Shown: in pieces, positions 49,569 through 63,302 of the stretch | Numbering within the stretch: position 1 is the first letter of the stretch | How the letters are laid out: every line of letters starts with the position of its first letter | Source of the DNA: Synchiropus splendidus | Taxonomy: Eukaryota > Chordata > Actinopteri > Syngnathiformes > Callionymidae | NCBI RefSeq assembly: GCF_027744825.2 | Contig: NC_071334.1 | Coordinates: 28,287,937 to 28,351,936, forward strand | DNA length: 64,000 bases | Direction of reading: 5' to 3' | The notes under the pieces: model-generated | What the model was told of the DNA's origin: nothing | The model's input: the letters and a program-made list of their open reading frames with translations, nothing else | The model's database searches: none | Translations under genes and position numbers: made by a program

Positions 49569-52500
49569 TCAGTAGTAGCCTTGGTTGTTCTCTATGATCT
49601 TCTGCTCCAGCTTCATCTTCAGCTCCGACACTAACGCGGAGCTCATGTTGCCTTCTTTACGACGGAAAGATTTCAACTTTTTCGAGCCTTTAGAGGCCAG
49701 CGTTCCAGATATGGTGGGCACAGCTCGTGGCCGCTCGCTGGGTCTTGTGTTAGCCGGAGGAGGGGGAGGCAAAGAGGGGGGAGGAGGCCTCGTCCTCGGG
49801 CTGCTGCTGCCATGAGTTGGGCCGCCCTCTGCATCCATGCGGAACTTAGCCGAGGGGTTGTGAAAATTGAAAGCGGGCATTTTGAATGTCCACTGTTGCT
49901 CGTCCCTCAGACGCTTTCTGATGATTTTGCGTCGCGCAGGTATGATACGGTTGGACTTTGAGTTGCGCATGAACATAGCTGTGGAGATCAGGACGGTGGC
50001 CCCGACTAACAGGCCAACGATTAGGGTGACCATGCCCAGAGCGGTCATGGGGTCCTCCCTACTTCTCTTTAAAAGGGCTGCCATCGGCCCCCTGAGAGGA
50101 GTCTGTGAAAACAGAGCACAGGTCAGGTTTGGGGCGAGTTGCAGCAGCAGCAGCACGGAAGTAGGAAGCGTGATGGAGGATGAGCAGAAGCGATGACGGT
50201 GGAAGCCCAAGCAAGTCCAGCGCAACTAAGGCTACTGCATCTCTGCCAAAATGTCAAGCCACTGACAACACACTTTAGATGGTCCCACAGTGGGGAAATC
50301 CAGGATCAACTCTAGACTCAACCACCATTTAACTTCCCGGCGTGATGGTCCTTGGTTCCACTCCCCCACCAGGCAGACCTGCGTGTTCAGGCACTCCAGA
50401 AGTTGCATGCTTTGTTTTTGACCAATGACGTGTGACCAACATTTTGACCAATCATGAGCGGTCAAAGAAGAAAAAGATGAGATGTAGTCATCTGCGGCGT
50501 GTTGGTTTTTGGTGGATTTGTCAGTGTGATTACTCCTGCTGTGTCAGCAACACAAACGCGACAAACTAATTGTTTGCTTGTCTTCGATCATGCATGCAGT
50601 AAATTGTATTTCTGCGCTGCCATTTTAATGAACTTTAGTACTGAGAGTCTATTAATACCGAGCAAAACAAGTTGTAAAATCATTACATTGGTTGATGCCG
50701 TGATGATGATGATGATGAAGAACACTGGTTATGGCAGATTTTGGTGAGAAAGTAAAGTAAAAAAAAAGAAAAGATTATATCGTGAGAAAATCCAGTTTTA
50801 AAGTTCAAGTGACATTTGGTTCAAACAGAAATGTAAATATTGTTCACAATATTTCTCTATAAAAGTTATGTACAGCTTATTTACAATCATTACCTTGTTT
50901 CATAGTCCCAGTTTTGTCTCCATACAAAAGTGGACCGATAGAAAAGTTAAAAAAAAAAAAAAGAACAGGTGGTGAAAAACAACAATGGCAGCGCTTTTCT
51001 CACTTGACTCGCCGGACCACTTTGATATAGTTACTCTCGGGGTTGATTCTGGACTTTTTCACCGAGTCACAGTACAGGATGGTGGATATGCAGATGGTTA
51101 GCAAGACGAGTGAGATGACAATGCTGAAACAAATTCCAAAAACAGTCAGCGGTCGTCTGCTGAGGCCCATGATGTATGAAATGATTCGGCCTTTGATCTG
51201 TAAGAGCACGATACACAACAGCAACACAAAGAACCAGAGAGAGAGTCATCTCATCATGCAGGGTGAAGGGCAGACACATGATGGCAACAGGCTAGAGATA
51301 TGGACGGAGATCACAGCTCTTGTTGACAAAACCAGACTTCAGTTCACTTTTCAGACCTGACACCAGGATTCTCTCTCTTGGTGACCATGACTTTACGAGA
51401 CTAGCGCCACAATTTCTAATTTATTATTTTATTATTTTTATTATTATTTATTATTATTTAAAAATATATCACAAAGAATCAAAAATAGCAGTGATTTGAT
51501 CTGGTTTTTGACTCAAAAGCTGTGACCAGTGCTCCACATTTTGAATGATGAAATCATGATATTTATGGATTGAAATGCTTGAATCTACTGCCAACTAGAG
51601 CTCAGGCCTGCTGGAAGCAGAGCAAGCGCATTTCAGTGGTGAAGTCTTACCGCTTCTGTGATGTCAATGTTGACCACGGCAGTGGTGCTGAAGGACGGCG
51701 AGCCTCGGTCTCGGGCCTGGACCACCAGGGACCACTTGCAGTCCTTCTGCTTGGTGATGTTCTGGACAATCTCCATGGACTTGATGTAGGGCTTCAGCTG
51801 GATTTCACCCGTGTCAGGGTCGATGTCGAAGGCGTTGTCGGGGTCGGCCGTCATGATGGAGTACTCTATGACGTTGTTGGGAGACTCTGCATCTTCATCA
51901 ATTGCCTGAAGAAGTCAAAGGGTAAACATGTGATGCTCAGTCCTATTAAATGATGTCTTTAGACCAGAATACACCTAAGTGTTTTTGCTTTTACTCAATT
52001 CAAAAACAGGTTCCAGTGTACCTCCACTTTGACTGGTGTTCCGATGATCATGGTCTTCTCCAGTAGGCGATCATTGAAAGCTGGTGGGTGGTCATTCATG
52101 TCCTGCACGCTGACAAAGACCTCAGCTACGCTGTACTTCCCCTCGGAGTCCTCAGCCTTGATGTAGAAGTTATACTTGGAGCGGACTTCCGCGTCCAGTG
52201 TGGTCCAGGGTTGTGTGGAGATGAGGCCAGTTGATGGGTGGATGGAAAAGCTTGTGAAGTTCAAAGAACATGAAGTTAGTCACCATCACAGCTGTCCCGC
52301 GACCAGTGCTTGAGTGTGTGTGTGTGTCACTTGTGCGTGTGTGGAATGATATAAACACTGGTCTGAACCCACCTAAATACATGGTCAGTGTGTGTACAGA
52401 GTGCTAGTGATATTTCATTCAAACAGAAGAATCCTTCTGTTATGATCTGCTTTTATTTAGATTTAATTTTGGCACCACTCTTCCCACCAATGGCACACAG

Positions 52501-55500
52501 CTCCTGCGCCAGACTGTCCCGACTGGTAAAGACTAGCTGCACCTTGAACTCCATTTGCCCAGGGGCCTATTAGTTATTTACTGCATGAATGTTCTGACTT
52601 CCAGGTGTATTTGGGCTTTTTTCAGTTCTTCTGCTCCACTGGTTCTGTTTTATCCCTGGTTTGTACACTTTGGTTGAATTGTGATCTCATATTTTGGACC
52701 GTTTGGACTTCTAGTGCGTGTCTATTACGATTCTATATTTTGGACTTCTTAAATTGTTGAACTTTGTGTTGCGCCCTGTGCTTCTTTGGTGTCCTTCACA
52801 CCTCAACTGGGATGTGCCTTTTATACTCCTGACACGTACCCACAAATCAGATATTTTATTCATCTGTAAGCAGTAGCGAACGCAAGAGTTGAAGCTACGG
52901 TACTTGATGCAAGAGAAGTACTACTATCAGCATGAATATGAATGATAAAAAAGAAGAGGTAGCACACGTAATAGCAGCTGCAGTAGACAGAGGTAAACTT
53001 TAGACTTACAGGAAGTTAGGTGAATGTCATCACCAGTGACATCTTGAAATGGAACAATTGTGACAGTGGAGCTTGACTAGCATTGAACGCCAGAATCAAT
53101 TTAAAATGCTTGCATTTTTATTGAGGTGTATCACACATATGTTTTGATTAAAAAAAACATACTTTGATCACCTTGGCTGTTGTTGAGCACTACAGTGTAA
53201 ATGAAAACAAAACATACTTGGCATTAAACACAGTGCAACTCGCAATTCACATGTTGCTTTTAAAGTTTTTTTTTCAACTTTCCCTTGCTTCCGCCGCTCA
53301 GCTCTCCCAAGAGAGAACTCTGGCGTTGCTTTGAAACTGATAACTTTCACGCAATTAACTCAGGCTGCTGCCTGTAGCCAAGCATAAATTTGCACTTTCT
53401 CTTCTCTACACACTTTTCAAAGCTGCCGTGTCTCCAGCTGTCACATTGCATGTTAATTGGCTCTCCCCATGTGAGATGAGCCCGCTGGTCTATTTTTAAC
53501 ACCCCAATCCAATTAAGAGATTAGCCTGCATCCTGCAGCCGTTTCACAGCGAGCTGTTGTGCACAATCTCACTGTTTTAGAGCTTCATGGATGAACACAC
53601 GCACACTTGTGTTGTCTAAGTTTCTTTAACTCCTCAATCCTGTTTCAAGCAAAACTCGCTCCATTGTTGCTCTGAAATCTTGTGTTCTAATGAAGACAAG
53701 GGCTGATGTGTGATATTTATTTTGGTTTTAAGGAAGCAAAGCTTGTTGAGAGATCACACCAACAGCATGAAAACTCACTGAGTTGGGGTGAAGCCAAACC
53801 CTTGTTAAGAACAGACCTCGCTCAGTCACAGCTTTTTAACTGTAGGATTTGTCACCATGAAATGAAAAGAAGTGGGTTTTGATTTGAACAATAGGCTTGT
53901 AGAGTTGTGTGCAAAGATTTAGTTGTGTTTAATATTTGTGCAACTTGCTGAGAATCAAAGTGTATCTGACTCTGTCCATTTAACTCTATTTTGCAACAAG
54001 GTTCTCCACAATACTTACAGATCTGCTCCAGACCCATAGATGGTGTACTTGACTTCCCCCCAGGGTCCTGAGTCTGGATCGCTGGCCTGATGATGGCAAA
54101 GATTGAGACGCAGTCGTAATGAATTGTCTTTTCTAGAAACCAGACTAGGAATCAATAGGACTGGGCAGGTTATGATTTGACGTCATGGTGAGCTGATAAA
54201 TGGAGAGTCATCACTAGGAGTCTTAAGATGTCGAGGAGAGGGTGGGGTGAGTGTGGTTAAGAAAGGGATGAATGTAAGCTTTTCTTTCTGTTGCAGATAA
54301 ACAGATCATAAACAGTTTCTACAGAAATATAAAGAAAACAAATCTCCAAGTTCACCCCATCCTCTTCATGTCCTCCTTTGTCACATCCATGATCCTCAAT
54401 CCTTGTCTCCCTCCTTCACTTACCTGATACTTCCATGTCTAACCACCTCCTAACACTCACCTCTATTAGATAGTTTTGATTGATTCTTAAAGATAACACA
54501 AAAGCTGCCTCCCAGCAACTGACTCACCGTGAGAGTGATGACGCTGGCACCGCCGGGCGAGTTTTCTGGGACTCTGGCAATGTAATACTCTGAGCTGAAT
54601 TTGGGGACGTTGTCGTTGGTGTCCAGTAAGTTGATGACAATGTCTGCCGTGGAACTGAAGCGCTCAGGAGTGTCCAGCTCCACAGCAAGTAGCTGCAACA
54701 GCACAAGGGAGTGAGAAGATGTATATCTTGAATGATACAGCAGATCAGTCATGTGAAGTTTGGCACACTCCTATATTAAAATGATTAGGGAAAATGGGAT
54801 TGTTTTGTTAAAGTACGTGCAAATCTTGTATATTTTGCATAGCAATACAATGTCTTATTATTACATAGCATAATATTGATACATTTTATGAGGGCAAACA
54901 TCCCATCTAGAAACGTGTGGCACATGAAGAAACGCTCAACAAGAAGAAGCTGAGAACCATTGTGTTAAATCTTAATCATTAAAAACAATTTTATACAGAA
55001 CAAAGCTCTAAATTATACATAAATAAATAACAAAAATGTTGTATATTTGCATTCAATATTTGATTAACAGTAACAAAAATACAAAGTTCAATACTTTCCG
55101 CCATGATACAAAATAAAAATAAAAATAACAATAATGTCATTTGGATGAACTTTAGTTTGGGAGTTGTTTCCACAAAAATGTGAGCCACATTTCATGTAAT
55201 TCAGTGCAACAAATTGAGCTGTTGTGGAACTGGTGGAAAGAGTAGTCGCGGCTGTGTCGAAAGCTTTAATAGCAGACTCCGAAGTTGCGTCACAAGCCGC
55301 AGAACACATTTTAAAAAATCTATTTATATGTATACAGTATATTTTTTTATCATGATTTTGAATCATAACACAAAAAGGCACAAATTGTTGGATTGTGTCG
55401 CTACATTTCACTCCTACTCCTACTACTACTACAAAAAACCTAATAATAATTTGACAAGCCCTAGTATTTAAAACCGTATTATGTTGTAATTAATTATTCA

Positions 55501-58500
55501 AGTGTTATAATGGAGTAATTACCAATTTACAGTCTATCAACTGTCAATGTCAAACTGCAGCACATGACACAGAAACCCGTCTGGTCGGCCTCACCGTGAA
55601 AGAAAGTCTCGGTCCCTTCTCATAATCAATGCCAGTGGAGTCCTCCACGATGATGGTCACCTGGGCTTCGTTCAAAACCGTCTGGGGCACCACACGAAGG
55701 ACTCGACTTGGACCCACAAGTCTGAGTTTGAACTTAGCATTTGCTCCCTAAACAAAACCAATGAACAAGAACCAAAATCAGTCACATTGTGCTGTAAACA
55801 AGTGCTGGAATAGTTAGGGTTCCATTAGTCTTGAAGACATTATCCAACATCATAATGAAGAAATTATATAAGTCAGATTCTCATTGAGAAAATGAATCCA
55901 GTGTTTATTCTTTCTTAATACATTTAAAGCGGTGATGGAAGTGTCATATTACTTTATTTTCAGAGAGAAAAGTAGCATTGTGGCCAACATTTATCTGTAG
56001 ATGATCAACTTGAATCTATTTAAAAATATTTGTTTCCCTTGGCTTTGTTTTGGTGGAACAACTACAGATAAATCTACCTGATCCGAGTCGTTGACCGTGA
56101 TCTTGAACCCCCGCAGGATCTCTCCTGCAGGTGGGTGCTCATACATGGTCACTTCAAATTTGCTCTGTGGCCCATTCTCTCCGTAGAACGTTGGTGGATG
56201 GTTGTTGAGATCCACCACTCGAACTGTCACCACGGTGAGGTCATAGTCGTGGTGACGCCCGTCTGGTCCCACTTCAGAGGCCTGAATTGAAAAAACAAAA
56301 AAACACATTTAGCCTTCGCATTGAAAAAGTAAGGCAAGGTGTATTATCTCGGATGAGTAACATTTAAGGCTACCTTCACTTTAACTTCATACAGCTCACT
56401 TTTCAGCATGTTTGGAAATGTGGTCAAGGTGATGCAGCCGCTGGTGCTGTTCATGTCAAAGACACCGTCGCTGCCTGTGGTGTTTGGGGAAACCACCATG
56501 TGTTAAGTGAGATTCATCAATAGCAATACAGATTTTGACAAAAATAAATACATGTATTTAAAGTTGCATCACCATCTGGTAGTCTGCTGCAAATATTTTT
56601 CATGCCGATATGAACACAAACATCATTTTAAAATTGGCAAGCGCAACAATAAAAACCTACCGTTGACAATGGAGTAGTGAATCGGGTTTGGATTGCCTTG
56701 ATCTCCATCTTTAGCGTACACAGTGAAAACTTCGGAGCCCTGAATGGAAAAAAAAATGGGAGAAAAAATCTTTTAATAACCGAGAAAATGCTCCTACTGG
56801 ATGAGATGAATACAAAGTGGACTCACAGGGACTGAGACTTCATAGATGTAACCAAAGTAGGGAGTGCCGATGAAGGCCGGGGGCATGTCCTGCACATCAA
56901 TTATGTTGATGGTTATGGTTGCAGTGGACGTTAGAACTTGATGTTTCCCTTTGTACTTTCCTCCACCATCCTGCAAATAAAGCAAATGAAATAGAGATAA
57001 ATGGGCCATTGAAAGTATTTCTGGTTGAGAACCGAAGTGATCTGTTCAACAACCGCTCACATTTTAGCATCATAATAAGTACTGGAACATGTGAAATATG
57101 AACATTTGAAATACTTTATTTATTTTATTCATACTTGCTACAGGTGCATTGTGAGAGAAGAAGATGATATTGTTGACCTCTCACCTTTGCCATCACAGTC
57201 ACAAAGTGAGTGGGTGTGGTCTCGTAGTCAAGCGTCTCCCCTGGTTTGACTCGGAGGATCCCACTGTGCCCGTCAATGGTGAACTTGGAGAACGGGGAGG
57301 TCTGGCAACAGATGACTCGTCTTTACATTACACTTATTGTCTCAACTCTAAATCACCAGGGACTGGTGTTCAGTCCTGGCGCATGGCTCAGGACAAAAAC
57401 CTAAGCCATTATTAAGCCTCCGCTGCCTTGCTCAAATGTAATTGGAATTTAATCCACTCAAGTAGCACCATTTCCAGTCTGCTCTCCAATATGAGATTAA
57501 TCTGTCACACCACACGCCGCTGCACTGATCTCTAGGCACCACGTCTGAAGCCCGACGGTTGTGTCAGGATTCAGATGCTTGATAAGATCGGAGAAACCTC
57601 TTTGTGTTGCCAACTGTTGCAAATTAACTACTCATGAATCGATCATACAGAGAGCATCACAAGTCGCATCTCTTCATTTTTGTCAATGAAGTATCAAATC
57701 ATTGGGGCCGAACTTGAGAAGGCCCCTAAGATGTACAGAGAGTTTACTGGATTAAAGCACCCTGCTTGTTTCCACAGCACAGTCTGTGACCGACCGTCAC
57801 TTTATCTGTTGATCACAACATGGACAGCTTGTCCACCTGGCTGAGCTCCTTTGTCAACACAACAGTGAATTACTCGCACCTCACTATCTGGCTGGACATG
57901 CCAATACTTCTCCAGCTGTCTCAAAGGTTACTCTCCTCAGGGTTTTGCAGTGTTCGCTCACAAACAGGGCCTCAACTTTCAGGCCTTAAACCCGAATTCA
58001 GACCCAAACCAGCCTTTGAATTAAGACAAGCTCAAAACAATCTCATATATGCACCAACCAGACCGAGATCTGAGACTCATATCTGAAGACTCACTGAAGG
58101 CGGGTCAGACTAAGAACCAAGAATCTGATTACAACTTTCACTTGAAAAACGTGAGAGATAAAAATACTAAGACTAGTTTGTATACAATTTCCACACCCAG
58201 GTAGAGTAGATGGCCTCAACAAGAAGAGAATTGTCTCCAAAATGCAATATTTAGCCCCAGCCTGTGGTTCTTATTGGCTGACAGTGTTGCACTCGGTGGA
58301 GCTGGTTTATTTGTCAAATGCAAAGTGAACTAAACAGCAACAGCTCTCTGACCTTCTTGGACATTTTCATCAACCTTCTGATGCTTGGAGTTTGGGTCAA
58401 CCGACATTCATCCCAACAGTTGCAATCGCCAAGTTTCTTGCCTTACATTTGGGATGTTCGGACCAGTTGGCGCAGCGGTTCTGTCTGTCCTATAAGTCTA

Positions 58501-61500
58501 TTGGGCTGCCAGTCATAATGCGGTGGCAGATTGACGACAGACACATCAGTGAGTCATGAGATGTCAACAGACTCAAAGTACTGGCCCCACCAAGTTGAGA
58601 GACTCAGTTGTGTCACATCACACTTTTCAAAAACTGTTATCTCACAGCCAGAAATAGAACATGTTTGCACCAGCGCTGCACACCACTGGCATTCAGAGGG
58701 GAGACTTGCTTTAACCGCTCCATGACAAGGTGGCGACAGCACGTCACTGGCGTAGCAACAGAGTCGACACTCACCTGTACGAGGGAATATGAAACGCTGC
58801 CTCCAGAGCCCATGTCCTTGTCGACCGCCTGGACCCTGTAGATGCTCGTACCAGGCAGTGAGTCCTGAAGAAACCACACACCAGAACGTGAGCTGCCGAT
58901 TCTCAAAGCCACCAACTCACTTTTGGGTGGACCCTACCTCTGGGATGGTGATGATGAAGGGCAGATTTTGGAACTGGGGAGGCTCATCGTTGGCATCGGT
59001 GACAAACATCTGAACCTTCTCAACCACCTTAAAAGGGAGGAAGAGAAGACAGAATTAAACAGGAAACAATGAAGTTGAAGCCAGATGGATTCCCACTTCA
59101 TAATCAGAACAGTTCCCTGAGTGCACGTGAATGTTTAATTTTCCTGTCAATATTTTTGCACCTAACATTGCATGCAACATTGCAGTGCATTTTCCCGGCC
59201 TCTATTTATGCATCAGAATATCAGAGTGATTTACAAATACAATTCAATTGTCAGTCTCATTTTTCGTTGATGGAACATACTTGTTTTTTCATTGACTAGA
59301 GATTTACTATAAATAATCTTTATAATGAAACATTTCTAACTAACTGTCTAGCTATAGTTGGCGTTGTTTTGGACTTGGGAGTTTAATGTCAGGGGGGGTT
59401 GTATATTGTAAACCTACACTGGTTTAAATGGATTAAAGCGAATTCATTCTGAACAGGAGATGGTCTGAACTTACTTTATTACGACCATCTGTGATGCTCA
59501 CTTGAAAAGAGATTTCATCTTCCTCCTACAAGAAAAAAACAACCACATAAGTGCACGAGACTTTAAGAATGTGTACGCCAGTCTGGTGACATGAGCCAAA
59601 AAAGAAAATTAATCTTCGTTTTCATGTTCAACTAATGTATCACTGCTGAAAATCATATGTCACGGTAAAAGTCTGAATACCTCTCTGTCCAGCTCCAAAA
59701 CCAGAGTCACGTTTCCCGATTTAGGGTCGACCCTGAAATATTCTTTGGAGCCCTTTTCAAAAGCCAGATCGTATCTGACTGGGTCTCCCTCTGGATCGGT
59801 ACCGTTCAGGATGTAGATCAGTGTTCCTGAAATGAACAAGCAAGAACAAATGACTTATTTTTTCTTCTCTCCCAGACTTTTTTTTTGTGAATATTATATG
59901 TGTGTGTCTGTGTGATCATTTGAAATGAGAATGTTGCTTAAGATCTCAACATGGTGACAGTTTCCATTGTTATCTTGCGTTCATGACTATTTACTGGAAT
60001 ATTTTAACTTTAACTACTGACCTGGAAAGTCATAAATCACATTTATATCCTTGTCTAAGAAAACGGCCAGCACATTGCCTACCATCTAAAATATAACTTT
60101 CTTCATCAAGACGGAAAGGTTGCATGCTTCACATGAGACTGAGAATACACAAACCACTTGGCACCAGGCTTAAACAGGTATAAGTCAACTATGTCAATAC
60201 AAATGTTGACGACGTGTCCTTTGGGAATATTATTTTATGCCCTCTGAACGATGGTCTAACATTTTGTGACAGGAGTCAAATCATTCTGACTCAACAGTTC
60301 TCTCTAGCCGTGAGTTCCACAGGCATTATTCTAGTTTAACTCTGATGTGAAGTCAGACCTTCCAATTCTCTCAAAGAATGGTGAAGATAAGCAAAAACCA
60401 AAAGGACCTGAACACCCTCCAACATGGCAACAGACACTCATGGTGTAGTATATATGGTTTCTGCCACATGTAAACAATGGTGACGCCACGGCTTAAATGC
60501 CATGCTTTCAGAAAAATGATCTCTTTTTAAAGATGAAATCTCATGTGATCACACTTATATACATTTCATGAAATGGAAACAACAAAACAAACGGATAAAA
60601 CAAAGATGAACATGAACGTGTTGCTTTTCAATATGTTTTTCAAGGAAAAATCCCCAAATAAAACTCGCAATGACTAAAGTCCGTTGCTCGTGGAACTCAA
60701 GTCACATATGAGGAGATGAACCGCGCGAGGACGGCTGCAGACTGGGGAGAAGTCTACTTCTCATGACTAAAAACTAGCGTGTCTATTGTGCCCAACTCAG
60801 TAAATGCCAAAGCTTTCCCCCAGCTACAATGTTCTCTATCGCTTCTTGATTAGCTGTAGACCAGGTTTTTTTGGGGGGGTGGGAGGGTGGATCACCCTGG
60901 TATATGATTCAAACAAATTATGACTGTCAACAAAAAAATATCCAAACAGAAAGCCAGTGTTTGCTGCCGTTTCTACTTGCTAACACGTTCAAAAGTGAAA
61001 CCACATTTCACTTTAAACCACTAATAAATACTCGATAAAGAAAAACGCCCTGCTTGCCTTTGTTGATATCAGTGATAAAGTATCACCAAGATGATAAAGG
61101 TCACATCTGAAAACAGGTCAACAAGTCACCACCTGAAGTGTTTACCTTACGTAAATCTTGTTTTCCGTCACTGTCCAGCCTTCACTACAGCGGGTGATCA
61201 AAGCCTCATTGAGCAGCCACACCGTCACTCTCTTGTGTTTATTTAATGTGAGGCACTTACCAACTGGTGTGTCCTCAGAGATGCTAAACAGCGCCATGTT
61301 GCCCGTCGTGCTGCTCGGCCCATTATCGAAGAAATATGGGGCGTAGTCTGATTGTCCTTTGAGGAGAGACGGAATTATGATTCCAGAGGTCTAAGCTAAA
61401 TGATCAACATTGACATTAAGGTTTGTTCTTATAAAGGAATCCACTCACTTGCTAAAAGGGCAGGAGGTGAAGGCAGGAGGAGGAATAGTGAGAAATGATA

Positions 61501-61714
61501 CATACAGCAGGTTTCACACGGCACATTTGGATAAAAGGCAACATGATAAGTCTAAACTCTAAGATGAACATGGCTTCTCTGGGTTAGAGGATTAACCAGA
61601 TAAGAGGCTACAAGTCTTAACTCAACACACTGACACAGGAGGAAAAAAGCACATCGTACCCAAACTCAAGTGAAGCAGGAGGAGCAGTAGTAGAGAATGC
61701 TGTTCTCTGGTCAT
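49569..61714 (-). CDS. cdhr1: cadherin-related family member 1 (photoreceptor cadherin), 17 coding exons
   Basis: CDHR1 (PRCAD) is a cadherin at the base of photoreceptor outer segments that supports disc formation and survival. Exons: 61714-61660, 61356-61261, 59826-59681, 59525-59475, 59027-58938, 58864-58775, 57301-57185, 56970-56827, 56739-56661, 56474-56374, 56281-56078, 55747-55595, 54692-54528, 54086-54019, 52250-52022, 51905-51651, 50102-49569. All junctions and phases agree, giving 858 aa against 859 in human. Features: signal peptide [19 protein letters not shown], six cadherin repeats with calcium motifs ([45 protein letters not shown]), a transmembrane helix at about 700-725 and a 130-residue tail with a polyproline stretch, ending [21 protein letters not shown] minus its last residue in other species. 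An alternative last exon lies at 51197-51000. Confidence 0.95.
51000..51197 (-). CDS. cdhr1: Alternative last coding exon of cdhr1 (short-tail form)
   Basis: A good acceptor (pyrimidines then ACAG) at 51198-51199 opens a 65-codon frame, in the phase (0) needed after exon 16 (donor at 51650), and ends in TGA. It encodes [15 protein letters not shown], a hydrophobic helix ([20 protein letters not shown], about 697-724) and a 22-residue basic tail ending [10 protein letters not shown]. It aligns in layout with the canonical last exon (short extracellular stalk, membrane helix, stop-transfer charges), so the two are mutually exclusive terminal exons. The product would be 746 aa without the proline-rich tail. 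On the minus strand ATTAAA at 50629-50624 is the nearest polyadenylation-like signal. No transcript evidence is available here. Confidence 0.7.
   Translation of the reverse strand: MKGRIISYIMGLSRRPLTVFGICFSIVISLVLLTICISTILYCDSVKKSRINPESNYIKVVRRVK
51417..51465. repeat. TTA/TTATT-rich simple sequence
   Basis: An imperfect TTATTA run in the cdhr1 intron before the alternative last exon. Confidence 0.85.
52251..54018 (-). other. Large intron 14 of cdhr1
   Basis: 1.77 kb between exons 14 and 15. 52430-52810 looks like dispersed repeat tail sequence (recurring ATTTTGGAC), but I cannot name the family. No coding sequence. Confidence 0.4.
57302..58774 (-). other. Intron 6 of cdhr1
   Basis: 1.47 kb with no exon-like frame, splice pair or repeat that I recognise. 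Confidence 0.45.
59827..61260 (-). other. Intron 2 of cdhr1
   Basis: 1.43 kb. It holds a short G-rich run (GGGGGGGTGGGAGGGTGG near 60873) and nothing else notable. Confidence 0.45.
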
Positions 61715-63267
61715 CCTGGTGGGCAGGTAAGGCTTGGCTGGCTCATGTGGAAGGCTTGGTGTGGCGGAGGAAGCGTCCAGCGAGCACTGAGTCTTTCTCC
61801 GGGTTCCTCTGCGGCTCAGACTGGAGGAGGCAGGGTAAGATTCTCAGGCACTAATCCAGTGACGCATCCCTCCGCAGAGCTCTGCTCCGGTTCCTCGACA
61901 AAAACACATGTGGATGATGGAGAAGGTGTGAAGACCCCACCACTTCCTTCACGCTGAGCTGCGTTCAAAAGACATGATAATGATCATCTCAGCATCCTCA
62001 TCACTGAAGTGACAATACTACAATTCAAGCAGCTACTAAATATTCCACCCAGAGTCAGCCATGTGTAAAGCCAATGGAGTGATTCATCTAACACTGCATC
62101 ACTCATTACTACGGTCACACTGACTACATTTTACCCTGACCCTATTTTACCCTTAAACCGAAAGTTTACTCTAAACAACACTATAGTTGCCAAGTAAATA
62201 AACAAGTCATTTGTTTATGAATAGTTAATATAGGCTCCCTAAAATGTTACCATTATTATTACCATAAGTTGAGGGGTAGAGTACATGCAATGTGTTGTTA
62301 CTAGGTTGGGTAGTATATTTGCTGGTACAGTGCCAATTGGCATATGTTAAACAATGTTCATATATATTCACAAAAGTACTTTGACGCCGTAATTGCAAAT
62401 GCAATACAGTCCTGGGTCTCACACCTTCAAATTATGGAGCATGACACAAGTGAATAAAAAGTATTGTTTATATCGGAAACGGTTAGTATGAAGCAGTTTC
62501 AGTGGACAAGTATATATGAAATGCATATACTGGTACAAATGGTACGAAGATGTCCACAGAATTTCATCTCAATTTCATGAATTGGAATTGAACTTGCTTA
62601 TACATTATAAACAGGAAGTAGAATTCAAATTCCTCCAAATTTCAGCAGATAACTTTTTTTCCAGAATCGTTCCTCAGAGTACGTCCCATACCCACAGACT
62701 GGTTTACATATTTCATATAAACATTATTACTATGAACTTAATGTACACATTATATTTAATGTCAGCAAATATAATACAATTGCCAAATTACACAACATTG
62801 TGGAGTGACAATACATCATTTTCTTCTAGAATGTTTCTGAGAGCCTCCGTGTCAGCACATTCAGGGGTCCCCTACTTTGCAGAAAAAAATTGCAATAATG
62901 TCTTCATGGAAATGGATAGTGGAGCTAAACAGTCTTTTCTGTTCCAGATCGACAGTAACTCCCACATGGACACCCGGAAACCACTGGGACTCCATCAAGG
63001 CAACTTCAAATTACAGAAATCTACCAGTACATTTAGAGATTTGTTATTTGACTTTTGTTCTCACCAAAAAAAAAGATGAAAATTCTTCAAAGGAACTGAA
63101 ACCTGGCAAGGATAGGATTGAATAGTATGGTACGACAAAACCAGGTATAACAAAAGTTGTAAATGTGCAAAATTACAACTCTAATTCAATTCAATGTGCC
63201 CTCTGACAGACTTGCGACCTGTTCAACGTGTACTCAGCCGCTTTCCCTGCAGTATGTAGACTGTAAA

Positions 63268-63302
<35 letters not shown>

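Noticed and set aside
61697..61957. 86-codon plus-strand frame opposite the cdhr1 first exon
   Set aside because: Antisense to the cdhr1 signal-peptide exon and its GC-richer 5' flank; no independent support.
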